DNA of 15,275 nucleotides from CAZQAA01 sp964591255 (lineage in GTDB: Bacteria; Desulfobacterota; DSM-4660; Desulfatiglandales; Desulfatiglandaceae): contig CAZQAA010000068.1 of the NCBI GenBank assembly GCA_964591255.1, positions 1-15,275 on the forward strand, read 5' to 3'. Below are positions 1 through 6,649 of this stretch, one piece after another. Each line of letters opens with the position of its first letter. The first letter of the stretch is position 1. A program made the translations under genes and the position numbers. The notes beneath the pieces were generated by a model. It did not search any database. It was not told the DNA's origin and saw nothing but the letters and a program-made list of their open reading frames with translations.

Positions 1-47
1 CCTGGCAGGATTTCCGAAACAGGGCTGTAGTAAGGTTAATATCGGAT

Positions 48-539
48 ATGGCAACAAAAATCTATGTTTCTGATAACAAGAGGGCAATGTTTGTATGTCA
101 GGAATGCGGCAATGCCAAAAAGATAGATTTATCAAAAAACAAAGGCGGCTATAAGATCTATAAGGCAAAATACAAATGCCATTGCGGCCACTCCTATCCT
201 GTTCTCATTGAAAAAAGACGATATTACAGAAAAAGGACAAGCCTGCAGGGAATGTATACCCACATTGTTACAAATTCTTATGAAAAAATCAGTAAAGGAG
301 TGGTTACTATAACTGACATATCCCGTTCCGGTGTAAGGATAAGATTCAATACAAAGCACAACCTGAAAGTGGGGGATAATCTGTTAATCGATTTTGAACT
401 TGATAATATCAGCAGAACCAAAATTTCAAAAGAGGTTACCATAAGGTATATCGACGGACTGAAAATCGGCGCCCAGTTCTGCAAAATATATCCCCCGGAT
501 GCAGGAGACAAGGCCATTGGTTTCTATATGTTGAAATAA
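48..539 (+). CDS. PilZ-domain protein with N-terminal zinc-ribbon-like module
   Basis: Likely a cytoplasmic c-di-GMP receptor of 163 residues. The N-terminal part has two cysteine pairs, C17-x2-C20 and C44-x-C46 (with H48 close by), which looks like a small zinc ribbon. A PilZ domain follows from about residue 56 to the end. Its two nucleotide-binding motifs are visible: RxxxR at R57-R61 within a very basic stretch (KRRYYRKR), and DxSxxG at D90-S92-G95. No output or membrane domain is present, so it probably acts by binding a partner. The ATG at 48 has only a weak AAGG 12 bases upstream. The frame stays open to the left edge of the window, so a longer N-terminus cannot be excluded. A second ATG at 86 would cut close to the first Cys pair. 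It is convergent with the DUF368 gene, ending 16 bases from it. The partner and the process controlled are unknown. Confidence 0.85.
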   Translation: MATKIYVSDNKRAMFVCQECGNAKKIDLSKNKGGYKIYKAKYKCHCGHSYPVLIEKRRYYRKRTSLQGMYTHIVTNSYEKISKGVVTITDISRSGVRIRFNTKHNLKVGDNLLIDFELDNISRTKISKEVTIRYIDGLKIGAQFCKIYPPDAGDKAIGFYMLK

Positions 540-544
540 GATAT

Positions 545-584
545 AAAAAAAGGCATTATCCCTGTTTTCTGCCAGCCAAACAGG
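545..584 (-). terminator. Possible terminator at the end of the long minus-strand operon
   Basis: On the minus strand a T7 tract (545-551) lies just past the DUF368 stop codon. Upstream is a perfect 7-bp inverted repeat, CCTGTTT (561-567) with AAACAGG (578-584), nine bases before GCC-T7. A competing 4-bp stem, GGCA/TGCC (552-555 with 570-573), abuts the T-tract directly. Neither is a textbook terminator: one stem is too distant and the other too short. The placement between convergent genes is what a terminator would need. Confidence 0.35.
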
Positions 585-1509
585 CCATGGATGACACCAC
601 TGCAAGACCTGCTACCATCAGACACACTGCAGCCGTAACCTCTGAGGTCCAAAGGGGAGGAAATATATTTGCCTGGACTATGGGTATAACACTCCCGCCT
701 GAATCCATTACAGACCTTAGTGTCTCTTTCCAGGGCCACACCTTTCTCAATGACCCCAGCATCAAACCTGTAAGCAGGGCCACGATCAGGTCATGCTTTT
801 CCCGGAAAAGCCAGCTCAACACCCGCGCAAAGCCTGCAAGTCCTGCACAGGCCCCGAGGGCCATCACCAGGAGGACAACAAAGTCTCTCTGGTTTACGGC
901 ATTCAATACATACTGATACTTGCCAAGGAGCACCAGGATAAATGACCCGGATATTCCGGGCAAAATCATGGCACATATGGCTATGGCACCGCTCAAAAAG
1001 ATAAACCAAAGGTCGTTCGGGGTTGAGACAGGCACCAGCCCGACAAGTATGTATGCCCCCAGAATACCCGCTATCAAAGATGACCACGAAGATATGTTCC
1101 ATCTCTTGACCTGGCGGCTCACGGTAACAATCGATCCCAAAATCAGGCCGAAAAAGAATGACCAGATCATAACCGGCCTGTTTATCAGGAGCCAGTCAAG
1201 CAATCTGGCAAGGGAAAACACGGCTGTCAGTATACCCAGGATCACTGCAGAAAGAAATTTCCAGCGGGTGTATTCCAAAAAAGATCGTATCTTAAGGGTC
1301 AGGGCCAGCCTGAGCGAGTAAAGATCAAAAGACCTGATGGCACCTATCAGTTCTTCATATATACCCAATATGAAGGCCATTGTACCGCCCGAAACACCAG
1401 GAACCACGTCAGAGGCACCCATACAAAAACCTTTTGCCCACAAAACCATGTAGCTACCCAGACTGTCCGAAGGCGTTTGTCCTTCCTTATCTTCTGATGG
1501 CATGGTCAA
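556..1509 (-). CDS. DUF368 / PopT-family membrane protein, likely undecaprenyl-phosphate translocase
   Basis: A polytopic inner-membrane protein of 317 residues with many hydrophobic segments. It carries the two family signatures in pseudo-repeat halves: GASDVVPGVSGGT at 31-43 and LPGISGS at 183-189. Members of this family have been shown to transport undecaprenyl phosphate back across the cytoplasmic membrane, which recycles the lipid carrier used for peptidoglycan and polysaccharide export. Assigning that function here is by family. A start at TTG 1509 is favoured: AAAGG lies 7 bases upstream, and the TTG overlaps the TGA of lemA in a TTGA arrangement that suggests translational coupling. 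An ATG at 1503 is the alternative, with poorer spacing. It is the last gene of the operon, and uppP, which acts one step earlier in the same recycling route, lies four genes upstream. Confidence 0.88.
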   Translation of the reverse strand: MTMPSEDKEGQTPSDSLGSYMVLWAKGFCMGASDVVPGVSGGTMAFILGIYEELIGAIRSFDLYSLRLALTLKIRSFLEYTRWKFLSAVILGILTAVFSLARLLDWLLINRPVMIWSFFFGLILGSIVTVSRQVKRWNISSWSSLIAGILGAYILVGLVPVSTPNDLWFIFLSGAIAICAMILPGISGSFILVLLGKYQYVLNAVNQRDFVVLLVMALGACAGLAGFARVLSWLFREKHDLIVALLTGLMLGSLRKVWPWKETLRSVMDSGGSVIPIVQANIFPPLWTSEVTAAVCLMVAGLAVVSSMACLAGRKQG

Positions 1510-2081
1510 AATTTTACCTTTGGAACCTCCTGTCTCTCCTTTGGGACATCAAAAAATGCGGCCTTCTCGAAACCGAACATGCGGGCAATTATGTTGGTGG
1601 GAAAAGTGCGTATCTTGGTATTATATACCCTCACCATCTCATTAAACCTGCGGCGTTCAACTGCAATACGATTCTCCGTGCCGGCAAGTTCATCCTGCAG
1701 TCGAATAAAATTTGCATTTGCCTTCAGGTCGGGATAGCGCTCCACGACCAGTAACAACCGGGAAAGCGCACTGGAAAGCTGATTATTTGCCTGGATCTTC
1801 TCATTGATATTTCTGGCGCCTGCCACCCTGGCACGGGCCTCGGTCACCTTCACAAGGACATCCTTTTCATGCGCAGCGTATCCCTTCACCGTTTCCACAT
1901 AATTCGGGATAAGATCATAGCGTCGCTGCAACTGGTTTTCCACCTGCGCCCATGCTGCCTTGACGCCTTCATCCAGCGCCACAAGACTGTTATATGTCCC
2001 TTTAACGTACATGTAGGGAATTATGACAATCAGCACCAATATTATGACAACAGTCAGCACATTCTTTTTTGTCCTTGCCAT
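1506..2081 (-). CDS. lemA: LemA family protein
   Basis: A 191-residue protein with one N-terminal membrane anchor (about residues 8-26) and a long helical domain. The LemA signature follows the anchor: YNSLVALDEGVKAAWAQVEN, then QRRYDLIPNYVETVKGYAAHE. The C-terminal part has the family's NEMVRVYNTKIRTFP and FGFEKAAFF segments. Full length for the family. The molecular function of LemA is not settled. It recurs next to TPM-domain proteins in many bacteria, and one is encoded two genes upstream here (2837-3628). AGGAGG five bases before the ATG supports the start. The upstream nucleotidyltransferase ends one base before this ATG and the downstream DUF368 gene overlaps its stop, so all three are probably co-translated. 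Confidence 0.93.
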   Translation of the reverse strand: MARTKKNVLTVVIILVLIVIIPYMYVKGTYNSLVALDEGVKAAWAQVENQLQRRYDLIPNYVETVKGYAAHEKDVLVKVTEARARVAGARNINEKIQANNQLSSALSRLLLVVERYPDLKANANFIRLQDELAGTENRIAVERRRFNEMVRVYNTKIRTFPTNIIARMFGFEKAAFFDVPKERQEVPKVKF

Positions 2082-2082
2082 G

Positions 2083-2817
2083 TCAGCCTCCTAGTTCATC
2101 TACCAGTTTTGATAACTTCCTCACTTCATGGAGATAGTTCTCAAACAATCCCACGAGTTGCGAGTCATCTGCCTTGACCGCGCCATCCTTGATATTGAGA
2201 AGCCTTTGGAATACGCCGCCATCCAGACCGAATTCACGGGCAGTCGCCTCGAGAATCTCATGTTTCTTCCCGGGCAACACCTCTTCTCCCTTGAGATAAA
2301 GCAACCCCCTGAAAATGGCGATAAAGGCCTCGACAGACTGCCCGATAATCAGCTTAAGTGCCTTGGCCTTTCCAGCACTTTCAAGAAATGCCTCCCTGAG
2401 CAGGAGAAGTTTTCCCTTTATTTCGCGTTCGCATTGGAGTCTCAGAAACTCATGGCTGAACGTGAGGTCTTTCAAGACATCCTTACCAAAAACCAGTCTG
2501 TAATTTTCCTTAAAATTAATATATTCTATGGGAAAAACATCCAGGGATGTCCTGATGTAATCCTCGGTCAAAAAAAGGGGTGTGGCCACATTTTTTTTCC
2601 GCCATTTTCTGACGGCAGCAAAAGCCTCGCCAAGTCGCTCAATGCCGTTTTCAGAAAGGATGATCATGAAGTTTATATCTGACTTTCCCGGCCTGTAATC
2701 CTGGCCTGCGGCACTGCCATAGAGGGTTATGCCCACCATATCGTCACCGAAAATCTTCTTGTAATCGGCAACAATCTCTTGGAATATTTCTTCAGGTTTT
2801 TCAACATGTTTACCCAT
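2083..2817 (-). CDS. Nucleotidyltransferase-fold protein (MNT/Pol-beta type)
   Basis: A soluble protein of 244 residues. The nucleotidyltransferase core is visible near the N-terminus: the GS pair at G34-S35 (TLYGSAAG) and, eleven residues on, the SDIN motif with D47. The second metal-binding acid normally found two residues after the first is Asn (N49), so activity may be weak, altered or lost. The C-terminal half (from about 125) is helical, as in HEPN- or substrate-binding-type partner domains, but I cannot assign it. The start is the ATG at 2817, preceded by AAAGGAG with 6-base spacing. The frame extends upstream to 2856, but that would overlap the TPM gene and lacks a ribosome site. It lies between the TPM gene and lemA. 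The substrate is unknown: it could modify a protein, a small molecule or nothing. Confidence 0.8.
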   Translation of the reverse strand: MGKHVEKPEEIFQEIVADYKKIFGDDMVGITLYGSAAGQDYRPGKSDINFMIILSENGIERLGEAFAAVRKWRKKNVATPLFLTEDYIRTSLDVFPIEYINFKENYRLVFGKDVLKDLTFSHEFLRLQCEREIKGKLLLLREAFLESAGKAKALKLIIGQSVEAFIAIFRGLLYLKGEEVLPGKKHEILEATAREFGLDGGVFQRLLNIKDGAVKADDSQLVGLFENYLHEVRKLSKLVDELGG

Positions 2818-2836
2818 ATGATTCTCCTTTACAGGC

Positions 2837-3628
2837 CTAAAAGCTTCCGCCTGCACCGCCGCCGCCGCTCATGCCGCCGCCAAAACCGCTGAAACCGCCC
2901 CCGAATCCTCCGAAACCGCCCCCAAATCCTCCGCCGTACCTGCTTCCTCCCATTCCCCCGCCAAGCAGGAAGGGAAGGAAAAGCAGCAGCCCCCCTCTTC
3001 TCCCTCTTGAAGCAAACATGAAAAAGAGAATAATCAAAAGAAGGGGAAAAAAAGAAAGTTTATTAGACCCTTTTTTAGAGGTCTTTGTCATAATCCGGCC
3101 GGTCAACTCTACTCCGGCATCTTTGGCAATAATACCGGAAATGGCAACAACCCCTCGTAACAGGCCCTCACCAAAACGGTCCTGTTTCAGATAGGGGATA
3201 ATATACTGGTCCCTGATCTGGCCCACCAGGCCGTCAGGGAGGATCCCCTCAACTCCATAACCGGTCTCGATACGCATCTTTCTCTCTTTTACCGTAACAA
3301 AGATCAGAACCCCCTTGTCTTCCCCCTTCTTTCCGATCCCCCATGCGCTGTACAGACGGTTGGCATATTCGTTATATTCCGCGTCCCCTATATCCGGCAT
3401 GGTGACAACTACAAGAGTGGTCCCGGTTTTTTGGAGCAATTCCCTCGCAATCAGCGAAATCTTGCGCTCATATGCCTTGGGAATCACACCGGCAAAATCA
3501 TTGACAAGCCCTTTTGGCCTCGGAATAGAGGCATTATCACCCACGGCTGCTATGGCCTGCGTCAAAAAAAGCGGCGCCAATGCAAAAAGAAAGAGAAAAA
3601 CATGGGCCTTTGTCTTGGCTTGAATCAT
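2837..3628 (-). CDS. TPM-domain (YgcG-like) exported, membrane-anchored protein with Gly-rich tail
   Basis: A 263-residue protein. Residues 1-28 are a signal peptide ending near QAIAAVG. A TPM domain spans about 40-170 (GLVNDFAGVIP, then WGIGKKGEDKGVLIFV and RIETGYGVEGILPD). A membrane segment lies at about 193-208, followed by a basic RGRRGG patch, and the tail from about 224 is almost only Gly, Phe and Ser. This architecture is typical of YgcG-like partners of LemA. The domain was named for a phosphatase activity reported for a plant homologue, but the bacterial role is uncertain. The start ATG has GAGGTGA nine bases upstream, and that site is formed by the end of uppP. The topology implies that the TPM domain is outside the cytoplasm. 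A tandem repeat lies in the tail. Confidence 0.92.
   Translation of the reverse strand: MIQAKTKAHVFLFLFALAPLFLTQAIAAVGDNASIPRPKGLVNDFAGVIPKAYERKISLIARELLQKTGTTLVVVTMPDIGDAEYNEYANRLYSAWGIGKKGEDKGVLIFVTVKERKMRIETGYGVEGILPDGLVGQIRDQYIIPYLKQDRFGEGLLRGVVAISGIIAKDAGVELTGRIMTKTSKKGSNKLSFFPLLLIILFFMFASRGRRGGLLLFLPFLLGGGMGGSRYGGGFGGGFGGFGGGFSGFGGGMSGGGGAGGSF
2891..2932. repeat. 21-bp tandem repeat (2 copies) encoding Gly/Phe heptads
   Basis: Two adjacent 21-base units (2891-2911 and 2912-2932) differ at a single base. They lie in the minus-strand coding sequence for the Gly-rich tail of the TPM protein and encode FGGFGGG-type heptads. A shorter related piece lies just to the left. The unit is a multiple of three, so gain or loss of a copy would change tail length without a frameshift. 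Confidence 0.85.
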
Positions 3629-3636
3629 TTAATATA

Positions 3637-4476
3637 TCACCTCATAATCCCAAGACAGACAGCCAGCAGTCCCAAGGCCCAGCAGTAGGGGGAAAAGAAA
3701 AAGAGCTTTCCCTTTCTTACCATATTCATCAGTATCCTCAGGGCCATTAATCCTATTAAGGCGGATGAAACAAACCCCGCCAAGAGCGGCAGAAGGACTG
3801 TCCATGTCAATTTTTCCGAATACAGCTGCAGAAGCATAGCTGCTATGATTGCAGGGATAGAAAGGATAAAAGAAAACCGGGCAGAGAGATCCCTGCTAAG
3901 GCCACACAGCAATCCGCATATAATAGTTATCCCCGACCTGGATATGCCAGGGATGATGGCAATACCCTGGGCCGTACCCACACATATGGCGGAAAAGAGC
4001 GTAACCATATCTGTGTTTTTTTCACTTTCACCTATATATCTGCTGATCAGAAGAAAAGAGCCTGTAAATATCAAGGCAATGCCTGTCATGGTCACGGAAG
4101 CGAACAGGCCTTCCAGCTGCGAACGAAACATGATGCCTATAAGGCCGGTGGGAATAGTGCCGATCAAGACCATCATCATAAGGTGTGCCGCAGGCCGGCT
4201 TTTAATATCTTTCAATCCTGCCTCTCCCCTGAAGATACCCGTTACAAACTCGGATGCCTCCTGAAACATATTTAACAAATCTGCACGAAAATAGATACAT
4301 ACCGAAAGGAGGGTGCCGAGGTGCAAAGCCACATCAAAGAGGAGTTCCGGCCTGTCATAACCGAGCAGATTCTGCAAAATAGCCAGATGACCCGAGCTGC
4401 TTACAGGCAAAAACTCCGTCAGGCCCTGAATAATCCCCAGAAAAACAGCATCAAGATGCCTTATTCCTTCGTACAC
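3637..4476 (-). CDS. uppP: Undecaprenyl-diphosphatase (UppP/BacA)
   Basis: A 279-residue polytopic membrane enzyme that removes a phosphate from undecaprenyl pyrophosphate after glycan transfer, regenerating the carrier lipid. Both catalytic signature regions are present: QGLTEFLPVSSSGHL, with E21, the serine cluster 26-28 and H30, and PGISRSG, with R180 flanked by serines. Length and hydrophobic pattern match the family. The start is GTG at 4476: AGGAGG lies 4 bases upstream and the signature falls at the usual distance from the N-terminus. It sits 12 bases after the kinase-like gene, and its stop lies inside the ribosome site of the TPM gene. Loss of such genes usually raises bacitracin sensitivity. 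In this operon it probably supports polysaccharide export as well as cell-wall synthesis. Confidence 0.96.
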   Translation of the reverse strand: MYEGIRHLDAVFLGIIQGLTEFLPVSSSGHLAILQNLLGYDRPELLFDVALHLGTLLSVCIYFRADLLNMFQEASEFVTGIFRGEAGLKDIKSRPAAHLMMMVLIGTIPTGLIGIMFRSQLEGLFASVTMTGIALIFTGSFLLISRYIGESEKNTDMVTLFSAICVGTAQGIAIIPGISRSGITIICGLLCGLSRDLSARFSFILSIPAIIAAMLLQLYSEKLTWTVLLPLLAGFVSSALIGLMALRILMNMVRKGKLFFFSPYCWALGLLAVCLGIMR

Positions 4477-4488
4477 TCTCCCTCCTGT

Positions 4489-5163
4489 TCAAGATATGAG
4501 AGTGCCGTCAAAGGTCTTGCCATTAAGTAGCCTCTCAAGGTTGTCTATCCTGTTTCCCACAATTATCACTCTCAGACCCAATTCTTCTGCCTCCCTGGAT
4601 GCTACGGGATCAAAGGGCATGTTCAGCCCCGGTTCCCAGTCATATCCCACAAGCATTCTGAATTCGGGCCATGTTATCCTTGTAAACCTTTCCGCCCCGG
4701 GATTTTTTTTTGGATCAGCACTGTACACATAGTCTATATTTGACATATTAATGACTTCAGAGGCCCCAAACCGCCTGGCCAGTTGTACAGCGCGGAGATC
4801 AGTGGAACTCCCCGGCTCGAAACCGGCACCGATGATGACCCTGCTGTCGTCTTTAATATCTTCCCCGGGATCGTGAATTACCTTTTCATATGCCTCTTTT
4901 CCAAAGACGGCCCTGACCAACTCCGCATTCAGTCTGGTTGCCCTGATACCGATCCAGTCAAGGGTATCCTTTGAAACCTCGCCGGCCTTCCTGGCGGCAT
5001 CCTGATAGGTGCGGCACACCCTTCCCCCACCACAAATTATAATAAATCTCTTGTGAGAGAGACCTAAAACAATATCCCTGAATCTGGTCAAAAAAGCCAG
5101 ATCTATCTCCCGGGGAACGATTATTGATCCCCCTAATGACAAAACAACCGTTTCCAGTTCCAT
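4489..5163 (-). CDS. Amino-acid-kinase family protein, archaeal-type UMP kinase-like
   Basis: A 224-residue protein of the amino acid kinase fold. It has the phosphate-binding LSLGGS at 9-13, CGGGR at 44-48, DWIGIRATRLNA at 69-80, STDLRAVQLA at 120-129 and the nucleotide-binding stretch SNIDYVYSADPKKNPGA at 141-157. These motifs resemble archaeal-type UMP kinases (GGS-x2-VP, GGGK, FIGIxxTRxNA, TNVDGVYTADPKKDP) more than the bacterial PyrH. Expected reaction: ATP + UMP to ADP + UDP; an alternative phosphate acceptor is possible. The ATG at 5163 is preferred because GGAGA lies 6 bases upstream. An ATG at 5169 overlaps the rfbC stop as ATGA but abuts that site with no spacing. Its place between rfbC and uppP suggests a role in nucleotide or lipid-carrier supply, which is inference. 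Confidence 0.78.
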   Translation of the reverse strand: MELETVVLSLGGSIIVPREIDLAFLTRFRDIVLGLSHKRFIIICGGGRVCRTYQDAARKAGEVSKDTLDWIGIRATRLNAELVRAVFGKEAYEKVIHDPGEDIKDDSRVIIGAGFEPGSSTDLRAVQLARRFGASEVINMSNIDYVYSADPKKNPGAERFTRITWPEFRMLVGYDWEPGLNMPFDPVASREAEELGLRVIIVGNRIDNLERLLNGKTFDGTLIS

Positions 5164-5165
5164 GA

Positions 5166-5750
5166 TCATTCTCCAGATGACTCGTCTAAAGACCCAAAGG
5201 TGGGCAACTCCTCTTCCGGAACATCATCCAGCCTCTGATTTTGGCTGTCCTTTTCAGACAGAAGCGGGTTTTCAACAGGCCACGTAATATTTATTGTCGG
5301 ATCCGACCACAGGATCCCGTATTCATCTCCCGGGACATACAGATCAGTACATTTATAGATCACATCGGCCTGTTCGCTTGTAACACAGAATCCATGTGCA
5401 AAACCCTCGGGCACAAAAATCTGGCGTCTGTTTTCGGCAGAGAGAATGGTCCCCACCCACTTGCCGAATGTGGGAGAACCGCGCCGGATGTCCACGGCAA
5501 CATCAAAGATTTCACCTCTTATCACATAGACCAGCTTTCCCTGGGGATTGTGAAGCTGGTAGTGGAGCCCTCTCAGGACACCCCGGCGGGAATGGGAATG
5601 ATTATCCTGTACGAATACCCGGTCTATTCCGATCTCCTTATATTTCCGGAGATGATAGGTCTCCATGAAAAACCCCCTGCTATCCTCAAAAACCCGGGGC
5701 TCCACAAACAATACACCTGAAAGAGACGTCTTAATAGATTTCACCGACAT
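5166..5750 (-). CDS. rfbC: dTDP-4-dehydrorhamnose 3,5-epimerase
   Basis: A cytoplasmic cupin enzyme of 194 residues that converts dTDP-4-dehydro-6-deoxy-D-glucose to dTDP-4-dehydro-L-rhamnose. Numbered from the ATG at 5750, the catalytic base is H63 in LRGLHYQ. Its likely partner Asp is D168 in LSEKD and the catalytic Tyr is Y132, close to the positions known for RmlC. Other family features are FEDSRGFF at 21-28, VQDNHSHS at 47-54 and FVPEGFAHGF at 112-121. An ATG at 5753 is next to this one; GAGAGG upstream gives better spacing (6) to 5750. The frame runs on to 5804, but the extra residues are not family-like and would lie deep in rfbA. The start overlaps the last 20 bases of rfbA, and the stop overlaps the ribosome site of the kinase gene. 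Confidence 0.95.
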   Translation of the reverse strand: MSVKSIKTSLSGVLFVEPRVFEDSRGFFMETYHLRKYKEIGIDRVFVQDNHSHSRRGVLRGLHYQLHNPQGKLVYVIRGEIFDVAVDIRRGSPTFGKWVGTILSAENRRQIFVPEGFAHGFCVTSEQADVIYKCTDLYVPGDEYGILWSDPTINITWPVENPLLSEKDSQNQRLDDVPEEELPTFGSLDESSGE

Positions 5751-6630
5751 CATTTTCCTCTCTTTCTTCGGAAAGAATATCCATAAGATAGCTGCCATAG
5801 TCATTTTTCAGGGTATCCTGGGCAAGTTTTTCAAGCTGTTCCCCGTCTATATAACCAAGACGGAATGCAATCTCCTCGATGCATGCAATCTTGAGCCCCT
5901 GCCGCTCCTGGATGGCCCTTACAAAATTGGTTGCCTGCTGGAGTGATTCATGAGTGCCTGTATCCAGCCATGCAAAACCTCTTCCCAGGAGTTCCACCCG
6001 AAGGCGTCCCCGGCGCAGGTACTCCAGATTGACATCAGTTATTTCCAGTTCGCCACGAGCCGAGGGCTTAAGATCTTCAGATATCTTCACCACCTCATTA
6101 TCATAAAAATAGAGGCCAGGAACGGCATACCTGGAGTTAGGTCTTGCGGGTTTTTCCTCTATTCCGGTCACGTTCCCGTGCCGGTCAAATTCCACTACCC
6201 CGTACCTCTCAGGGTCACGCACGGCATATCCGAATACGATGCCGCCTTTTTCCAATTCAGCGCATCTTTTGAGAACATCGGCCAGACCATGGCCATAAAA
6301 AATATTGTCACCAAGCACAAGCGCCACGCTGCTGCTGCCGATAAAATCCCTGCCAATGATAAATGCCTGGGCAAGTCCCTCGGGACGCGGCTGCTCTGCA
6401 TAGGAAAATGAAAGCCCTAACTGAGACCCATCCCCCAGAAGATCCTTAAACCTTGGCAGGTCCTCCGGAGTAGAGATAATCAGAATATCCCTGATTCCTG
6501 ACAGCATCAGCACTGAAAGAGGATAATAGATCATCGGCTTGTCATATATGGGGATAAGCTGTTTGCTCACCACCCTTGTAATTGGATAGAGTCTCGTGCC
6601 TGAACCCCCCGCCAGAATGATCCCTTTCAT
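5731..6630 (-). CDS. rfbA: Glucose-1-phosphate thymidylyltransferase
   Basis: A 299-residue cytoplasmic enzyme that joins glucose 1-phosphate and dTTP to give dTDP-glucose, the first step of dTDP-L-rhamnose synthesis. Visible motifs are the nucleotide-binding loop LAGGSGTRL at 6-14, SKQLIPIYDKPMIYYPLS at 22-39, the metal-binding D108 in LVLGDNIFYG, the EEKP motif, and WLDTGTHESL, which is characteristic of the RmlA type. Length matches the family (about 290). AAGGAGG six bases before the ATG fixes the start. It follows rfbB by 19 bases and overlaps rfbC. Enzymes of this family are typically feedback-inhibited by dTDP-rhamnose, which may apply here. Confidence 0.97.
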   Translation of the reverse strand: MKGIILAGGSGTRLYPITRVVSKQLIPIYDKPMIYYPLSVLMLSGIRDILIISTPEDLPRFKDLLGDGSQLGLSFSYAEQPRPEGLAQAFIIGRDFIGSSSVALVLGDNIFYGHGLADVLKRCAELEKGGIVFGYAVRDPERYGVVEFDRHGNVTGIEEKPARPNSRYAVPGLYFYDNEVVKISEDLKPSARGELEITDVNLEYLRRGRLRVELLGRGFAWLDTGTHESLQQATNFVRAIQERQGLKIACIEEIAFRLGYIDGEQLEKLAQDTLKNDYGSYLMDILSEEREENDVGEIY

Positions 6631-6649
6631 CTATTGCCTCCTTATTAAT

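Noticed and set aside
1..47. End of an upstream gene at the left edge
   Set aside because: The first frame has a stop at 28-30, but the fragment is too short to identify. The third frame is simply continuous with the PilZ gene.
587..916. Plus-strand open frames opposite the DUF368, TPM, uppP and other minus-strand genes
   Set aside because: They are antisense to genes with clear motifs, lack ribosome sites and have no recognisable domains.
5754..5804. Extended N-terminus of RfbC
   Set aside because: The extra residues lie inside rfbA. Family numbering (H63, Y132) fits the start at 5750, which has a good ribosome site.
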